A DNA stretch of 32,872 bases, from positions 1 to 32,872 of IMG/VR virus record IMGVR_UViG_3300042554_001188. The stretch is one strand, 5' to 3'. The position numbers were made by a program, and so were the translations under genes. Numbering within the stretch: the stretch's first letter is position 1; the number at the start of each line of letters is the position of its first letter. Origin of the DNA: a virus. The notes under the pieces are model-generated. The model did no database searches and was not told where the DNA came from. It was given only the letters and a program-made list of their open reading frames with translations. Positions 1-7,888 of the stretch are shown here, piece after piece.

Positions 1-303
1 CACTTCGGCTGCACGATCATCTCCACCAGGGCGCTGCGGCGAACGCTCAAGCCGTGGTTTCACTCGAAGCCAGACGCCGAAGGCGGCTGGGGCGACGGGC
101 GGGTCGATGATGATCTGTGGTTCTGGTCGCAGTTCAAGAAGTCGGGCAACCGCCTATTCATCACGCCTCGCGTCGTGATCGGTCACGGCGAGTATGTGAT
201 CTCGTGGCCGAGCAAGGATTTCTCCGGTCCGGTGTTCCAGCACACGACGAACTGGCAGCGGACGAAGCGACCGCCAGAAACTGCATGGAGGGTCGGCGAA
301 TGA
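1..303 (+). CDS. Glycosyltransferase-like protein, C-terminal end (partial)
   Basis: The reading frame is open from the first base and stops at TGA 301-303, so only the last 100 residues are present. It contains STRALRRTLKPWF, then an acidic and aromatic stretch (DDDLWFWSQFKKSGN) and ITPRVVIGHGE. This pattern is typical of the C-terminal half of GT-A fold glycosyltransferases that phages carry next to structural genes, where an acidic D/E-D-x-x-F/W segment lies near the acceptor site. The nucleotide-sugar binding half is outside the window, so donor and acceptor are unknown. It overlaps the next gene by 4 bases. Four further glycosyltransferase-like genes lie at 28057-31448. Family assignment is by pattern only; moderate confidence. 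Confidence 0.6.
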   Translation, partial: HFGCTIISTRALRRTLKPWFHSKPDAEGGWGDGRVDDDLWFWSQFKKSGNRLFITPRVVIGHGEYVISWPSKDFSGPVFQHTTNWQRTKRPPETAWRVGE

Positions 304-512
304 CGACAATCAGAGTACGGATGAATCGTGCATACGGTGCCTACAAGGCGGGCGAGCTCGTCGAGGTGGACGAGTCCTTTGCCGCGAGGCTCTTCGCGTG
401 GGGCTACGCGAAACGGGAGACGCAGCAATCGCTGATCGAGACGGCAGCGGTGGAGCCGGTCGCGGAGCGAGCAGACGTGACGCCACGACGTAAGGGGCGA
501 CGCCATGAATGA
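300..512 (+). CDS. Small protein between capsid-side and connector genes
   Basis: This 70-residue protein starts at ATG 300, inside the stop of the previous gene (ATGA overlap), and itself overlaps the connector start at 505. The N-terminal 40 residues show the pattern Y-x-A-Y-K-A-G-E-L-V-E-V-D-E-x-F-A-x-x-L-x-x-W-G-Y-A. Many phages have a short beta-rich protein of this kind just before the head-tail connector. The C-terminal 30 residues are charged and probably disordered. No enzymatic motif is visible. Its place in the neck operon suggests an accessory role in head completion, but that is inference from position only. Confidence 0.6.
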   Translation: MTTIRVRMNRAYGAYKAGELVEVDESFAARLFAWGYAKRETQQSLIETAAVEPVAERADVTPRRKGRRHE

Positions 513-1116
513 CGGCAAGCGATACCGATCACTGAAGGTCGCCACGCAGCCGGTCGTCGAGCCGGTGAGCGTCGCCGACGCCAAGGCTCACATTCGCGTC
601 GATCACAATACCGACGACGCCTACATCGCTGCGCTCATCTCTGCGGCCCGCGAGTACTGCGAGACGTACATGGACGAGACGCTGGTGGACACGCAGTACG
701 TGATGCGGCTCGATGCGTTCCCGGCGGTCATCGAGTTGCCCCGCCCGCCAATGTCGCAGACCACCGGACGCACGGCGGTCTCGATCGTCTACACCGCGAG
801 CGAGGCGGGCAACACGGCGACGCTCTCGACGACCGAGTACCGCGTCGATCGGGACGCGAAGCCTGGCACGCTGCGAACGCTCTACGCCGGATCGTGGCCG
901 AGCCATCTGCTCGACTACGGCAGCGTCACGGTGACGTGGTGGGGTGGCCGTGGCGACGACGGCAGCAAGGTGTCGCCCCGCGTCAAGGCGGCAATCCTCA
1001 TGCTCGTCGGGCAGTGGTATGAGCGCCGCATGGCGGCCGACGCCGTGTCGCTTTCCGAGATGCCGTTCGGCGTGAAGGCGTTGCTCGACAGTGTGAAGTG
1101 GGGATCGTACACGTGA
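505..1116 (+). CDS. Head-tail connector protein (HK97 gp6-like)
   Basis: The 203-residue product has the hallmark opening of the gp6-like connector family: VSVADAKAHIRVDHNTDDAYIAALISAAREYCETYM (residues 20-55), which forms the two N-terminal helices. A beta-rich central part with ITEYRVD-like segments follows, then a C-terminal helix (SPRVKAAILMLVGQWYERR). In the family it forms a ring under the portal that extends the DNA channel and receives the tail. The ATG at 505 overlaps the previous gene by 8 bases, and its stop overlaps the next start as GTGA. Length is at the upper end for the family. High confidence. Confidence 0.88.
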   Translation: MNDGKRYRSLKVATQPVVEPVSVADAKAHIRVDHNTDDAYIAALISAAREYCETYMDETLVDTQYVMRLDAFPAVIELPRPPMSQTTGRTAVSIVYTASEAGNTATLSTTEYRVDRDAKPGTLRTLYAGSWPSHLLDYGSVTVTWWGGRGDDGSKVSPRVKAAILMLVGQWYERRMAADAVSLSEMPFGVKALLDSVKWGSYT

Positions 1117-1430
1117 TTGATCCCGGCAAACTCCGCGAGCGGGTGACTGTGCAGATCGCCACCGGGGCGACGAACGCCATCGGCGAGACGGTACTGACGT
1201 GGAGCGACTCGACGGCCGTGTGGGCAAGCGTCGAGGGCGTGTCGGCCCGCGAGGCGCTGGCTGCGAATCAGCAGGAGGTGACCGTCACGCACCGCGTGAG
1301 AACCAGATACATCCCGGGACTCACGCAGCAGATGCGGTTCGCGTGGCGCGGAAGGACGCTCGACATCGTGTCGCTCCTCGAACACAACAACCGCAGCGAG
1401 CACGAGTGCATCTGCGAGGAGCGGACGTAA
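1113..1430 (+). CDS. Head closure / head-tail joining protein (SPP1 gp16-like)
   Basis: I chose the GTG at 1113, which shares bases with the TGA of the previous gene, rather than an in-frame ATG at 1098; this gives 105 residues. IDPGKLRERVTVQIATGATNAIGETVLTWSDSTAVWASVEGVSARE is the classic opening of the phage head-tail joining family (Phage_H_T_join). The end, RFAWRGRTLDIVSLLEHNNRSEHECICEE, matches its C-terminal strands. The protein caps the connector and closes the channel after packaging. The order connector - closure - gp10-like - DUF3168 is the standard neck order, which supports the call. Confidence 0.88.
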   Translation: MIDPGKLRERVTVQIATGATNAIGETVLTWSDSTAVWASVEGVSAREALAANQQEVTVTHRVRTRYIPGLTQQMRFAWRGRTLDIVSLLEHNNRSEHECICEERT

Positions 1431-2098
1431 TGGCAGACACTCGCGTCAAGGTCGAGTTCGACACACAGGAGCTCGCCGTCCTGCGAGCGGCTTTTAGCAG
1501 GCTTCCGAAGAACATCTCGGCACGCTACCTCGGCGCCGCCCTGCGGTCTGCATCGAGGCCCGCACTCGCGAAGTTGCGTCAACTCACTCCCAGAGGCCCG
1601 ACCGGCAACCTCAAGCGGTCGATCGCCACGAAGGTGAAGCGATACAAAAGCGGAAACGCCGTCTCTCTCGTGGGCTACCAAGCGGCGACCGGCGCTGGCC
1701 AGAAAGCGAGGGGCTTCCATCAAGGGTTCGTTGAGTTCGGCACAAAGCGTCGAACGGCCAAGGGCAGGTACGCATCGACCTACTGGAGCAAGACCGTAGA
1801 TCGTCAGGGCAAGTTCCAGGTCTTGACGACCAAGCGAGGTAAGAACGCCGGAAAGATTCGGACGAAGCCGTTTCCGAAGTCATTCTTCAAGGTCGCCAAG
1901 CGAGGCCAGAAGGTTGAGCTCGGCAAGATGCCGGTCGGCGGAAAGCGAGGGATTGCGCCAGTCAAGACCGCATGGGCTCGCTCGCTGCCCGAGGTTCGGA
2001 AAACTCTTGAACTTCAGATGGCGGTGCGGCTTGAAAATGCTCTCAAGGACTTGGCTACCGGCGTGAAGAGTCGCGGCTTCGGACGAGGTAGGAGATGA
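1430..2098 (+). CDS. HK97 gp10-like neck / tail-completion protein
   Basis: The start is the ATG at 1430, directly on the TAA of the previous gene (TAATG); it gives 222 residues. The protein is very basic. LRSASRPALAKLRQLTPRGPTGNLKRSIATKV (about residues 40-70) is the characteristic 'TP-x-x-T-G-x-L-x-x-S' motif of HK97 gp10-like proteins, followed by GFVEFGTKRRTAKGRYAS, the E-F-G-T signature. The family links the neck to the tail tube or terminates the tail. It is longer than the usual 130-160 residues because of a Lys-rich insertion after the EFGT motif. It overlaps the next gene by 4 bases. Confidence 0.85.
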   Translation: MADTRVKVEFDTQELAVLRAAFSRLPKNISARYLGAALRSASRPALAKLRQLTPRGPTGNLKRSIATKVKRYKSGNAVSLVGYQAATGAGQKARGFHQGFVEFGTKRRTAKGRYASTYWSKTVDRQGKFQVLTTKRGKNAGKIRTKPFPKSFFKVAKRGQKVELGKMPVGGKRGIAPVKTAWARSLPEVRKTLELQMAVRLENALKDLATGVKSRGFGRGRR

Positions 2099-2508
2099 GC
2101 TACAAGTCCCCGGAAAAAGTGCTGCTCGATGTTCTGGTGACGGCCACCGCCGTAACCAGCGTCGTCGGCACGCGGATCTACCCTCTGCTCGCCCCAGCCT
2201 CGTCTGCCCTGCCGTTCGTCACGTGGAGGCGCACCGGCATCGAGCGGACCCAGACGCTCGGCTCGCCTCACGGCGTGCCACGGGTTTCCGTGGACTACAC
2301 GGTCGTGGCGGCGACCTACAACCAGGCCCGCGAGGCGGCTGATGCCATGCGTCGCACTCTGGATGGGTACGGCGGCACGGTGGACAATACGGTTGTGGAG
2401 CAGGTCAGCCTCGAAAACGAGGTCGATGACTTCGTCACGCTGGCAGGCTCCGACCAGCCGCCTTCGTATTCGGTCACGCAGTCCTACGACATTTGGTGGA
2501 GAGAGTGA
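2095..2508 (+). CDS. Tail completion protein, DUF3168 family
   Basis: The 137-residue product starts at ATG 2095 in an ATGA overlap. It shows the DUF3168 layout: an N-terminal helix (PEKVLLDVLVTATAVTSVVGTRIYPLLAPASSALPFVTWRR), then V-D-Y-T-V-V-A-A-T-Y-N-Q-A-R-E-A-A-D-A-M and a closing strand ending in IWWRE. In SPP1 and lambda-like phages this family (gp17/gpU-like fold) sits between the neck and the first tail-tube ring. Its place right before the tube protein genes agrees. No anomalies seen. Confidence 0.85.
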   Translation: MSYKSPEKVLLDVLVTATAVTSVVGTRIYPLLAPASSALPFVTWRRTGIERTQTLGSPHGVPRVSVDYTVVAATYNQAREAADAMRRTLDGYGGTVDNTVVEQVSLENEVDDFVTLAGSDQPPSYSVTQSYDIWWRE

Positions 2509-2511
2509 CGC

Positions 2512-2889
2512 ATGTCATACAGCACGCCGCATGATTCGTCCGGCACGAACTTCTCCTTCGCTGGTGTGACCTACACGGTCACCCAGATCACGTACAACCT
2601 CAACGACGTGGCGGCTGGCGACACGATCGACGTGTCGCATCTCGGGCTCACGACCGGAGCTCAGGTCGCCACGATGGACCGCCCGCTGAAGGGCTCCGCG
2701 ACCGACACGGGCCGCGAGGTGACGATCGAGTATCTCGGCAACACGGTCATCAACGACGCCACGACGGGCACGCTCGCGATCACGGGCGGCATCACGCTCT
2801 CGAAGTCGGCGACCGTGTCGAGCTCGTCGGTCACCCTCGCGACGAACGATGTGATCCGTGGTTCGGCCACGTTCCGCGTGGCTCGCTGA
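2512..2889 (+). CDS. Tail tube-like structural protein, copy A
   Basis: This is a 125-residue, Thr/Ser/Val-rich, beta-strand protein starting at ATG 2512, 3 bases after the previous stop. No family motif is certain, but position between the DUF3168 and chaperone genes, length and composition fit a major tail (tube) protein. The middle (TGTLAITGGITLSKSATVSS) and the end (LATNDVIRGSATFRVAR) resemble the corresponding parts of the next gene (ITITGGGVNLTQKAVLDS, and ARYTAEFTLLDN), so the two look like paralogs. Which one forms the tube cannot be told from sequence alone. Confidence 0.65.
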   Translation: MSYSTPHDSSGTNFSFAGVTYTVTQITYNLNDVAAGDTIDVSHLGLTTGAQVATMDRPLKGSATDTGREVTIEYLGNTVINDATTGTLAITGGITLSKSATVSSSSVTLATNDVIRGSATFRVAR

Positions 2890-2907
2890 CGCGGGGAGGT
2901 TCCCGCA

Positions 2908-3222
2908 GTGGCGACGTACTCGACGGGCATCTCGGCGACGTGGGGCAGCGTGACGTTCACCGAGATCTCCGGTCTTTCGTGGACATACGGCGGCGAGAAC
3001 GTCGGCCGGTCTGCGAACTTCAACCCGAATCCCGGCAGCGTCTCGGTGACTGCGTTCGGCACCGTCCCGAGCATCTCGCTCGTCGGCAACCGTGACACCA
3101 TCACGATCACGGGTGGCGGCGTGAACTTGACTCAGAAGGCAGTATTGGACTCGGTGTCCGCTGCCGCTGAAGTCAACGGCGTGGCTCGGTACACCGCTGA
3201 GTTCACCCTTTTGGACAACTGA
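2908..3222 (+). CDS. Tail tube-like structural protein, copy B
   Basis: The product has 104 residues from a GTG start at 2908, preceded by GGGGAGG with 8-base spacing; there is no ATG in frame at the right place. It is a beta-rich protein: WGSVTFTEISGLSWTYGGENVG, then a Gly-Gly turn in TITGGGVNLTQ, and a final AEFTLLDN. It shares the layout of the preceding gene and may be the second subunit of the tube or a tube-decoration protein. It lies 1 base before the chaperone gene. The tail role is inferred from position and composition. Confidence 0.65.
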   Translation: MATYSTGISATWGSVTFTEISGLSWTYGGENVGRSANFNPNPGSVSVTAFGTVPSISLVGNRDTITITGGGVNLTQKAVLDSVSAAAEVNGVARYTAEFTLLDN

Positions 3223-3223
3223 A

Positions 3224-3562
3224 ATGGCACTGACGCGAGAGCAGATCGAATCTTCTTCGGCGCGTATTGCCCCCGTCGAGGCGTTCGGCGGCGAGTGCTT
3301 CGTGCGGGTGATGAGCGTCGGAGATCGCGACGCCTACGAAGTGCTGGTGATCGAGCACGGCGGCAAGATATTCCCTGACTTTCGCAGCGAGCTCGTGTCT
3401 CGAACGCTGTGCGACGAAAAGGGGAAGCTCCTGTACCCAGGCGGCGATGGAATAGAGGCGATAAAGCAGTTGCCTTCGGATCACGTCCACAAGGTATGGA
3501 CGGCCGCGATGAAGCACAACGCCATGACCGAGGAGGAGATTCGCAAACTCGCGGGGGAATAA
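3224..3562 (+). CDS. Tail assembly chaperone, upstream frame (gpG-like)
   Basis: This 112-residue protein lies directly between the tube and tape-measure genes, the invariant place of the lambda G/T tail chaperones. It contains F-V-R-V-M-S-V-G-D-R-D-A-Y-E and a segment (FRSELVSRTLCDEKGKLLYPGGDGIEAIKQLPSDHVHKVW) typical of chaperones of the DUF-type 'tail assembly chaperone' families, which read out 'D-e-x-G-x-x-l-F/L'. It binds the tape measure during tail assembly and is not in the finished virion. It ends GCG GGG GAA TAA, with five G bases that allow a -1 slip into the next frame. Confidence 0.82.
   Translation: MALTREQIESSSARIAPVEAFGGECFVRVMSVGDRDAYEVLVIEHGGKIFPDFRSELVSRTLCDEKGKLLYPGGDGIEAIKQLPSDHVHKVWTAAMKHNAMTEEEIRKLAGE
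3551..3562 (+). promoter_or_regulatory. Probable -1 frameshift site between tail chaperone frames
   Basis: The zero-frame codons are GCG GGG GAA TAA, with an uninterrupted run of five G at 3553-3557 next to the stop. Slipping back one base at GGG re-pairs perfectly and continues as GGA ATA AAC into the open -1 frame, which runs to 3861. The A-site codon GAA does not re-pair well with GGA, so this is not a canonical double-slip heptamer; a P-site slip next to the stop is the likelier mechanism. Programmed -1 shifts at this position are well known in long-tailed phages. Confidence 0.65.
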
Positions 3563-3861
3563 ACGCCCGGCCCTCGCTGCTGTTCAAGCTGCGTCTGGCT
3601 GGGCATCTCGGGAAAACGCTCGCTGAAATCGACCAGATGGACTCGCGAGAGTTCTCGACGTGGATCGCGTACTCGCGATGGTTTCGCCCGCTCAACGACA
3701 GTTGGATGCAGATGGCAATGCTCGCCACGTGCGAGCTCGCTCCGCACACAAAGAAAACGCCGAGCCCGGAGCAGTTCATTCCAATCGACACAAGTACGCC
3801 GCAGCACTGGACTCAGATTCACGCGACGATCGCGAAGATGAAGGCAGACTTGGAAGGATAG
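3556..3861 (+). CDS. Tail assembly chaperone, downstream frame (gpT-like part of G-T)
   Basis: The -1 frame after the G run adds 101 residues. RPSLLFKLRLAGHLGKTL, AEIDQMDSREFSTWIAYSR and WFRPLND carry the family pattern L-R-L-A-x-x-L-G-x-T-x-x-E-x-D-x-M-x-x-x-E-x-x-x-W-x-x-Y-x-x-x-x-P that is seen in gpT-like second chaperones. There is no start codon and ribosome site before this conserved part; the first in-frame ATG is at 3637, inside it. The product is therefore most likely made only as a 212-residue fusion with the upstream frame. It ends 1 base before the tape-measure start. Confidence 0.75.
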   Translation, partial: GINARPSLLFKLRLAGHLGKTLAEIDQMDSREFSTWIAYSRWFRPLNDSWMQMAMLATCELAPHTKKTPSPEQFIPIDTSTPQHWTQIHATIAKMKADLEG

Positions 3862-3862
3862 C

Positions 3863-6079
3863 ATGGCTACCGATCTTGCGCTCGCGATGCAGATCAGCGC
3901 GAACACGACGCAACTCGCGTCAGCGGCTCGCGATGTGTCAGCGAAGCTGCAAGGCATGGCCCAGGCTGGACGCAAGGCTTCCGCCGACCTGGGCGTTCTG
4001 AAGACGATCGAGATTTCCCGCGTATTCGTGTCGTCCATCACGGCGGCGACAAGGTCGCTCTCGGCGATTGTCTCCGGTTCTGCCGCAGCGATCGCAGGCG
4101 TGGACGACCTGAGCAAGCGCACGGGCGCTAGCACGCAGGCACTTCAGGCGTATCAGTTCGCCGCCGAGCAAAGCGGCGTCAGCGTCGAGACGTTTGGTCG
4201 CAGCGTCCAGAAGCTCGGCATCAATCTGGGCGAGGCGCAGACGGGCAACAAGGCTACCGCGAAGTCATTCGCGGACCTTGGGCTGTCGGTCGATCAGTTG
4301 ACGCAACTGAGCCCAGAGGCGGCGTTCGAGGCGGTAGCGGCAGCGATCGCGAAACTCCCAAACCCAGCGCAGCAGGCGGCGGCTGCGGTCAGCGTGTTCG
4401 GCAAGGCTGGTGCCGAACTTGTGCCTGTGTTTGCAGAGGGAGCAGGTTTTCTTGCGGACATGCGGGGCGAGGCGGTGCGTCTCGGTCTCGTCCTCGGCGA
4501 GCCGCAGGTGAGAAGCCTCGCTACGCTCGACGACTCGCTCGGAAAGGTATCGGCTACGTTTCGTGCCTTCACGGCTCGCGTAGTTGCGGAGCTTGCCCCC
4601 GCGCTGGTTGACGCAGCGGAGAACGCCGCCACCTTCATCGCATCCCTCGACGTGCGACAGATCGCCACGTCGATCACATCTCTCCTCGGCGGTGCGTCCC
4701 AGGTTGTTTCAGCGTTCGGCGAGGCATTCCTGTCGGTCTATCAATCGACGGCTCCGCTGGCGGCGACTGTGTTTCCGGCGATTGCGAGCTCACTTTCTTT
4801 CATCGCCAAAAACCTTCAAGGCGCTGCTGTCGGTGCTCTGGCTGCTGCCGGTGCGCTGGCTGGGTATTCATTAGCGGGACTGTCGGCTGCCACTGCCACG
4901 GCAACGCTTTCGGCAGCGATCACGACTCTCCTGTCTCGCACTGGTATCGGGCTCATCGTCGTGCTGGCAGGCACTGCGGCTGGGGCTCTCTTGAACTGGG
5001 CATCGTCTGCCAGCGACGCAGGAGCGGAGTCGCAGGCTGCAATCGCAAAAGCAAACGCTGCTATCGCGATCGCCGAGCAGTCCACTCGCGACGCAACACA
5101 AGCCGTGCGTGAGTTTGGCAACGAGGCGACGCAGGCTTTCAAGTTGCCAGCCGAGATCACTGAGCAGACGCTCGTTCAAGACAGCATCAACGAGGCTAGC
5201 ACCGCGTTCCGCAATCTTGCGAAAGAGGCTGGCGGTCTGGCGAATGTTCCCGTCGCCGTCGGAGAGGCGTTCGAGACGCTAACGTTCTACATCCAAGGCG
5301 TTGAGAAGGGCATCGTCGATTCAGCGAGTCAGCAGGAAGCGATCGCCGAGTCGGCCGCAGTCGTTCTCGTCGAGATTCAGAAGATCGTCGAGGCACGCAA
5401 GGCTGAAGAGGAGGCGACGAAGGCGGCAGCCCAGGCGGCGCAGCAGGCGTCCGATGCGGCACGCAAGAGAACGGAAGAACTCGCTTCGGCTGGCGTTTCG
5501 GCGGCAGAGCAGTCTCGCGTCCAGTTGTCGAAGGATTTGCTCGCCATCACGCAGTCGCTCGCTGACGCCGAGGCGGCTGTCGCGGCGGCGAAGCAGAGCG
5601 GCGATCGGGCTTCGCTCCAAGCGGCGCAGGAGCGGCTGCGTCTGACTCAGGAGACCGCAGCGGCTGCGACGATTGAAGCTAAGCGGCAGGCCAGAGAGCG
5701 CGACCTCGCCGCCTTTGGCATCGACGAAGGACTCCTGAAGCCGGTGACGACGCTGCGAGACCAGTTCGTGAAGGTCCGCGAGGCTTTCGATCGAGGTCTC
5801 GTCAATGGGGGCGAGGCAAGGCAGGCGCTCGAAAACCTCGCCGCCGAGGGAATTTCAATACGCGCCGACATTGCTGCCGAGCTCAGCCGCCCCGCGCAGA
5901 GGGCGCTCAGCGTCAACGACTTGCGGACCGCAGAGGGGGCGTCGCAGTTTCTCGCTTTCGCGACAGGGCGTGAAGACCCAGCCGTCGAGCAGGCACGCCA
6001 GCAAGTGCGGAAGCTCGATGAGATCAAGCAGGCACTCATCGCTATCGGTGCGAATCCGGTCGAGATCCTCGGCGGCTAA
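3863..6079 (+). CDS. Tail tape measure protein
   Basis: At 738 residues this is the longest gene in the window, starting at ATG 3863 after GGAAGGA. The N-terminus (LALAMQISANTTQLASAARDVSAKLQGM) and GVDDLSKRTGASTQALQAYQFAAEQSGVSVETF (about residues 75-107) are standard tape-measure features. A hydrophobic Ala/Gly-rich stretch follows near residues 315-375, which may enter the host membrane during DNA ejection. A long Ala/Glu/Lys helical region with EARKAEEEATKAAAQAAQQ closes the protein. By the usual 0.15 nm per residue, the tail would be roughly 110 nm. No muralytic domain (lysozyme or peptidase) is visible, unlike many tape measures. Confidence 0.92.
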   Translation: MATDLALAMQISANTTQLASAARDVSAKLQGMAQAGRKASADLGVLKTIEISRVFVSSITAATRSLSAIVSGSAAAIAGVDDLSKRTGASTQALQAYQFAAEQSGVSVETFGRSVQKLGINLGEAQTGNKATAKSFADLGLSVDQLTQLSPEAAFEAVAAAIAKLPNPAQQAAAAVSVFGKAGAELVPVFAEGAGFLADMRGEAVRLGLVLGEPQVRSLATLDDSLGKVSATFRAFTARVVAELAPALVDAAENAATFIASLDVRQIATSITSLLGGASQVVSAFGEAFLSVYQSTAPLAATVFPAIASSLSFIAKNLQGAAVGALAAAGALAGYSLAGLSAATATATLSAAITTLLSRTGIGLIVVLAGTAAGALLNWASSASDAGAESQAAIAKANAAIAIAEQSTRDATQAVREFGNEATQAFKLPAEITEQTLVQDSINEASTAFRNLAKEAGGLANVPVAVGEAFETLTFYIQGVEKGIVDSASQQEAIAESAAVVLVEIQKIVEARKAEEEATKAAAQAAQQASDAARKRTEELASAGVSAAEQSRVQLSKDLLAITQSLADAEAAVAAAKQSGDRASLQAAQERLRLTQETAAAATIEAKRQARERDLAAFGIDEGLLKPVTTLRDQFVKVREAFDRGLVNGGEARQALENLAAEGISIRADIAAELSRPAQRALSVNDLRTAEGASQFLAFATGREDPAVEQARQQVRKLDEIKQALIAIGANPVEILGG

Positions 6080-6082
6080 CTC

Positions 6083-6949
6083 ATGGCAATCCTGCAAACC
6101 ACCGAGATCCTCCCTCGCACGTTCGAGCACCGGTTCGGCTCGTCGCCGACGGCCCAGCGCAAGGTCATCGTCACGGTCGATGCGCCAGAGACGCAGCAGG
6201 CTGTGCTCGATGCGGTCGGGATCTACCACGGCAGCACGCACCCAGAGTACGCGTACCTCGTCTGCACGAATGGGTCGTTCACCGAGACCGACCGATACCA
6301 CGTCGAGGCGACGTACAGTTACGAACTCCCGCAGGTCGGCACGACGGATTTTCAGCCGAACCCTCTCGCTCGTCCTGACGTGTGGTCGTTCTCGACCGGC
6401 GGTGCCCAGGTGCCTGCCCTCGTCTACTACCACGGCAGCGGCAACGGCGACCGACGCCCGCTCGTCAATGCCGCCAATGATTATTTCGAGGGACTGACCA
6501 CGCTCGAAGCCGAGGTGCGAGCGACGATCGCATGGAATCGTGCCGCGTTCCCGTCGGCGCTCGCCTCGGCTGTCACGAACTGCGTCAACGCCGGTCCGTA
6601 TCTCTGGGGTGCCAAGCACACGTGGCAGTGCGCGGGTATCTCAGCGAGCAAGCAATCTGAGGTCGTCAACGGCGTCGAGGTCAACTACTGGAGCGGCACG
6701 ACTGAGCTCGTGTTTCGGCAGACCGGGTGGAATCTGCTTTTGCCCAACATTGGGCTGAACTACATCCAAGGCAGCGAGAAGAAGCGAGCGACCGTAGAGC
6801 TGAATGGCGAGGCGATCGCGTCGGCGAATCCCGTCGCGCTGACAGAGTCTGGAGACCTCGCAGCAGAAGGCTCTCTGCCGATCATTCTTGAGCGTCGCGT
6901 TTTTCGCGAGGTTGATTTCTCTACTTACTTCGGCACCCCACCGTTCTGA
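6083..6949 (+). CDS. Distal tail protein candidate
   Basis: This 288-residue protein starts at ATG 6083, 3 bases after the tape measure. I do not recognise a family. It is rich in beta-strand and aromatic residues (VWSFSTGGAQVPALVYYHGSGNGDRRPLVNAANDYFEGL) and has two blocks of Y/W-rich sequence near residues 165-225. The gene after the tape measure normally encodes the distal tail or baseplate hub protein, and this length is right for it. It contains three Cys (in LVCTNG, TNCVN and QCAG). The tail role is inferred from position. Confidence 0.6.
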   Translation: MAILQTTEILPRTFEHRFGSSPTAQRKVIVTVDAPETQQAVLDAVGIYHGSTHPEYAYLVCTNGSFTETDRYHVEATYSYELPQVGTTDFQPNPLARPDVWSFSTGGAQVPALVYYHGSGNGDRRPLVNAANDYFEGLTTLEAEVRATIAWNRAAFPSALASAVTNCVNAGPYLWGAKHTWQCAGISASKQSEVVNGVEVNYWSGTTELVFRQTGWNLLLPNIGLNYIQGSEKKRATVELNGEAIASANPVALTESGDLAAEGSLPIILERRVFREVDFSTYFGTPPF

Positions 6950-6957
6950 GGCACGAC

Positions 6958-7326
6958 ATGGCAGACGTGAACTACACGATCAACGGGCAAGTCGCAAAGG
7001 GCGCGCTCTCGCAGTCGTTCGCCGCGAGCGGCGTGACTGCGGACATGAACACCACGGGTATGATCGCCCTGACGCTGAACCTCGGGACCGCTACGCAGGC
7101 GATCTCGACAGCGTCGCTCTCCAGCGTCGGGATCGCTTTCGCTCGGTCGCTCGCGACGACCGGTACGCACACCGTGTCGTTCGGCAGGCTGGACGGCACG
7201 ACGCTCTACGAAGCCGTGACGCTGCGTGCTGGCGAGGCTGCGGTGATGCGACTCGCGGCAGGCGACTACGGCGCGAAGGCGGTGGTCGCCAACTCTCGTC
7301 TCGTCATCTTGATCTACGAGGGCTGA
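6958..7326 (+). CDS. Predicted tail-associated structural protein
   Basis: The product is 122 residues with an Ala/Thr/Ser-rich, strand-rich composition (YTINGQVAKGALSQSFAASGVTADMNTTGMIALTLNLG). It starts at ATG 6958, 8 bases after the previous stop, and ends 1 base before the next gene. No motif of known function is visible and no signal peptide is seen. Its size and place in the tail operon suggest a small virion protein, for example a tail tip or fibre-attachment component. Function unknown. Confidence 0.6.
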   Translation: MADVNYTINGQVAKGALSQSFAASGVTADMNTTGMIALTLNLGTATQAISTASLSSVGIAFARSLATTGTHTVSFGRLDGTTLYEAVTLRAGEAAVMRLAAGDYGAKAVVANSRLVILIYEG

Positions 7327-7327
7327 G

Positions 7328-7885
7328 ATGCCCCAGAGGCCGGACGGACAAGCGGCACGGCCGCAGCGCGTGACGTTCACGAAGGGCTCTGCCGAGCGGA
7401 TCGCGGCGGTCGTGCGTGACTACGAGGCGGGAGATCGGAGCGCCTTGCCACTGCGGTTCGGAGTCGTCTCGTCTGACTCGCAGAAGACCTTCCGCATCGC
7501 CACGTTCTCGGGTGCGTGGAGCCCGAACAGCACGAAAACTGTCGAGATCGTGCTGACGGGACAGACGGTCAACGCGTTCAATCGCACATTCCCTCTCTCC
7601 AGTGTTCCTGCAAACAATGAAATCGCGTGCAGTATCGCCAAGGACGGTACGGCATGGCACCTCGTGGACGTTGGGAAAAACCAGAGTTTCGGCCACCTCT
7701 TCGCGGGCGGCATTACGACACGCACGGTCGTCACCGACATGCTCATCGCCGCGACGCTCAACACCACGAACTGCGCGATCACAGTAACAAAGACTCCGGT
7801 CACCGCCACGGTGACGATAGTGTTTTCGACATACACGGCTTCGTTCTTGTCGCTGGCCGGAATGACCTACCAGCCTGGAGTGTAA
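7328..7885 (+). CDS. Predicted tail tip / fibre-region protein
   Basis: This 185-residue protein has a basic N-terminal 15 residues (MPQRPDGQAARPQRVTF), then alternating hydrophobic and Thr/Ser strands through to TASFLSLAGMTYQPGV. The pattern is that of an all-beta structural domain. I find no catalytic motif. It is followed after 3 bases by a Cys-rich gene. Codon use is like that of the upstream tail genes. Role in host contact is plausible from position, but not shown. Confidence 0.55.
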   Translation: MPQRPDGQAARPQRVTFTKGSAERIAAVVRDYEAGDRSALPLRFGVVSSDSQKTFRIATFSGAWSPNSTKTVEIVLTGQTVNAFNRTFPLSSVPANNEIACSIAKDGTAWHLVDVGKNQSFGHLFAGGITTRTVVTDMLIAATLNTTNCAITVTKTPVTATVTIVFSTYTASFLSLAGMTYQPGV

Positions 7886-7888
7886 GCC

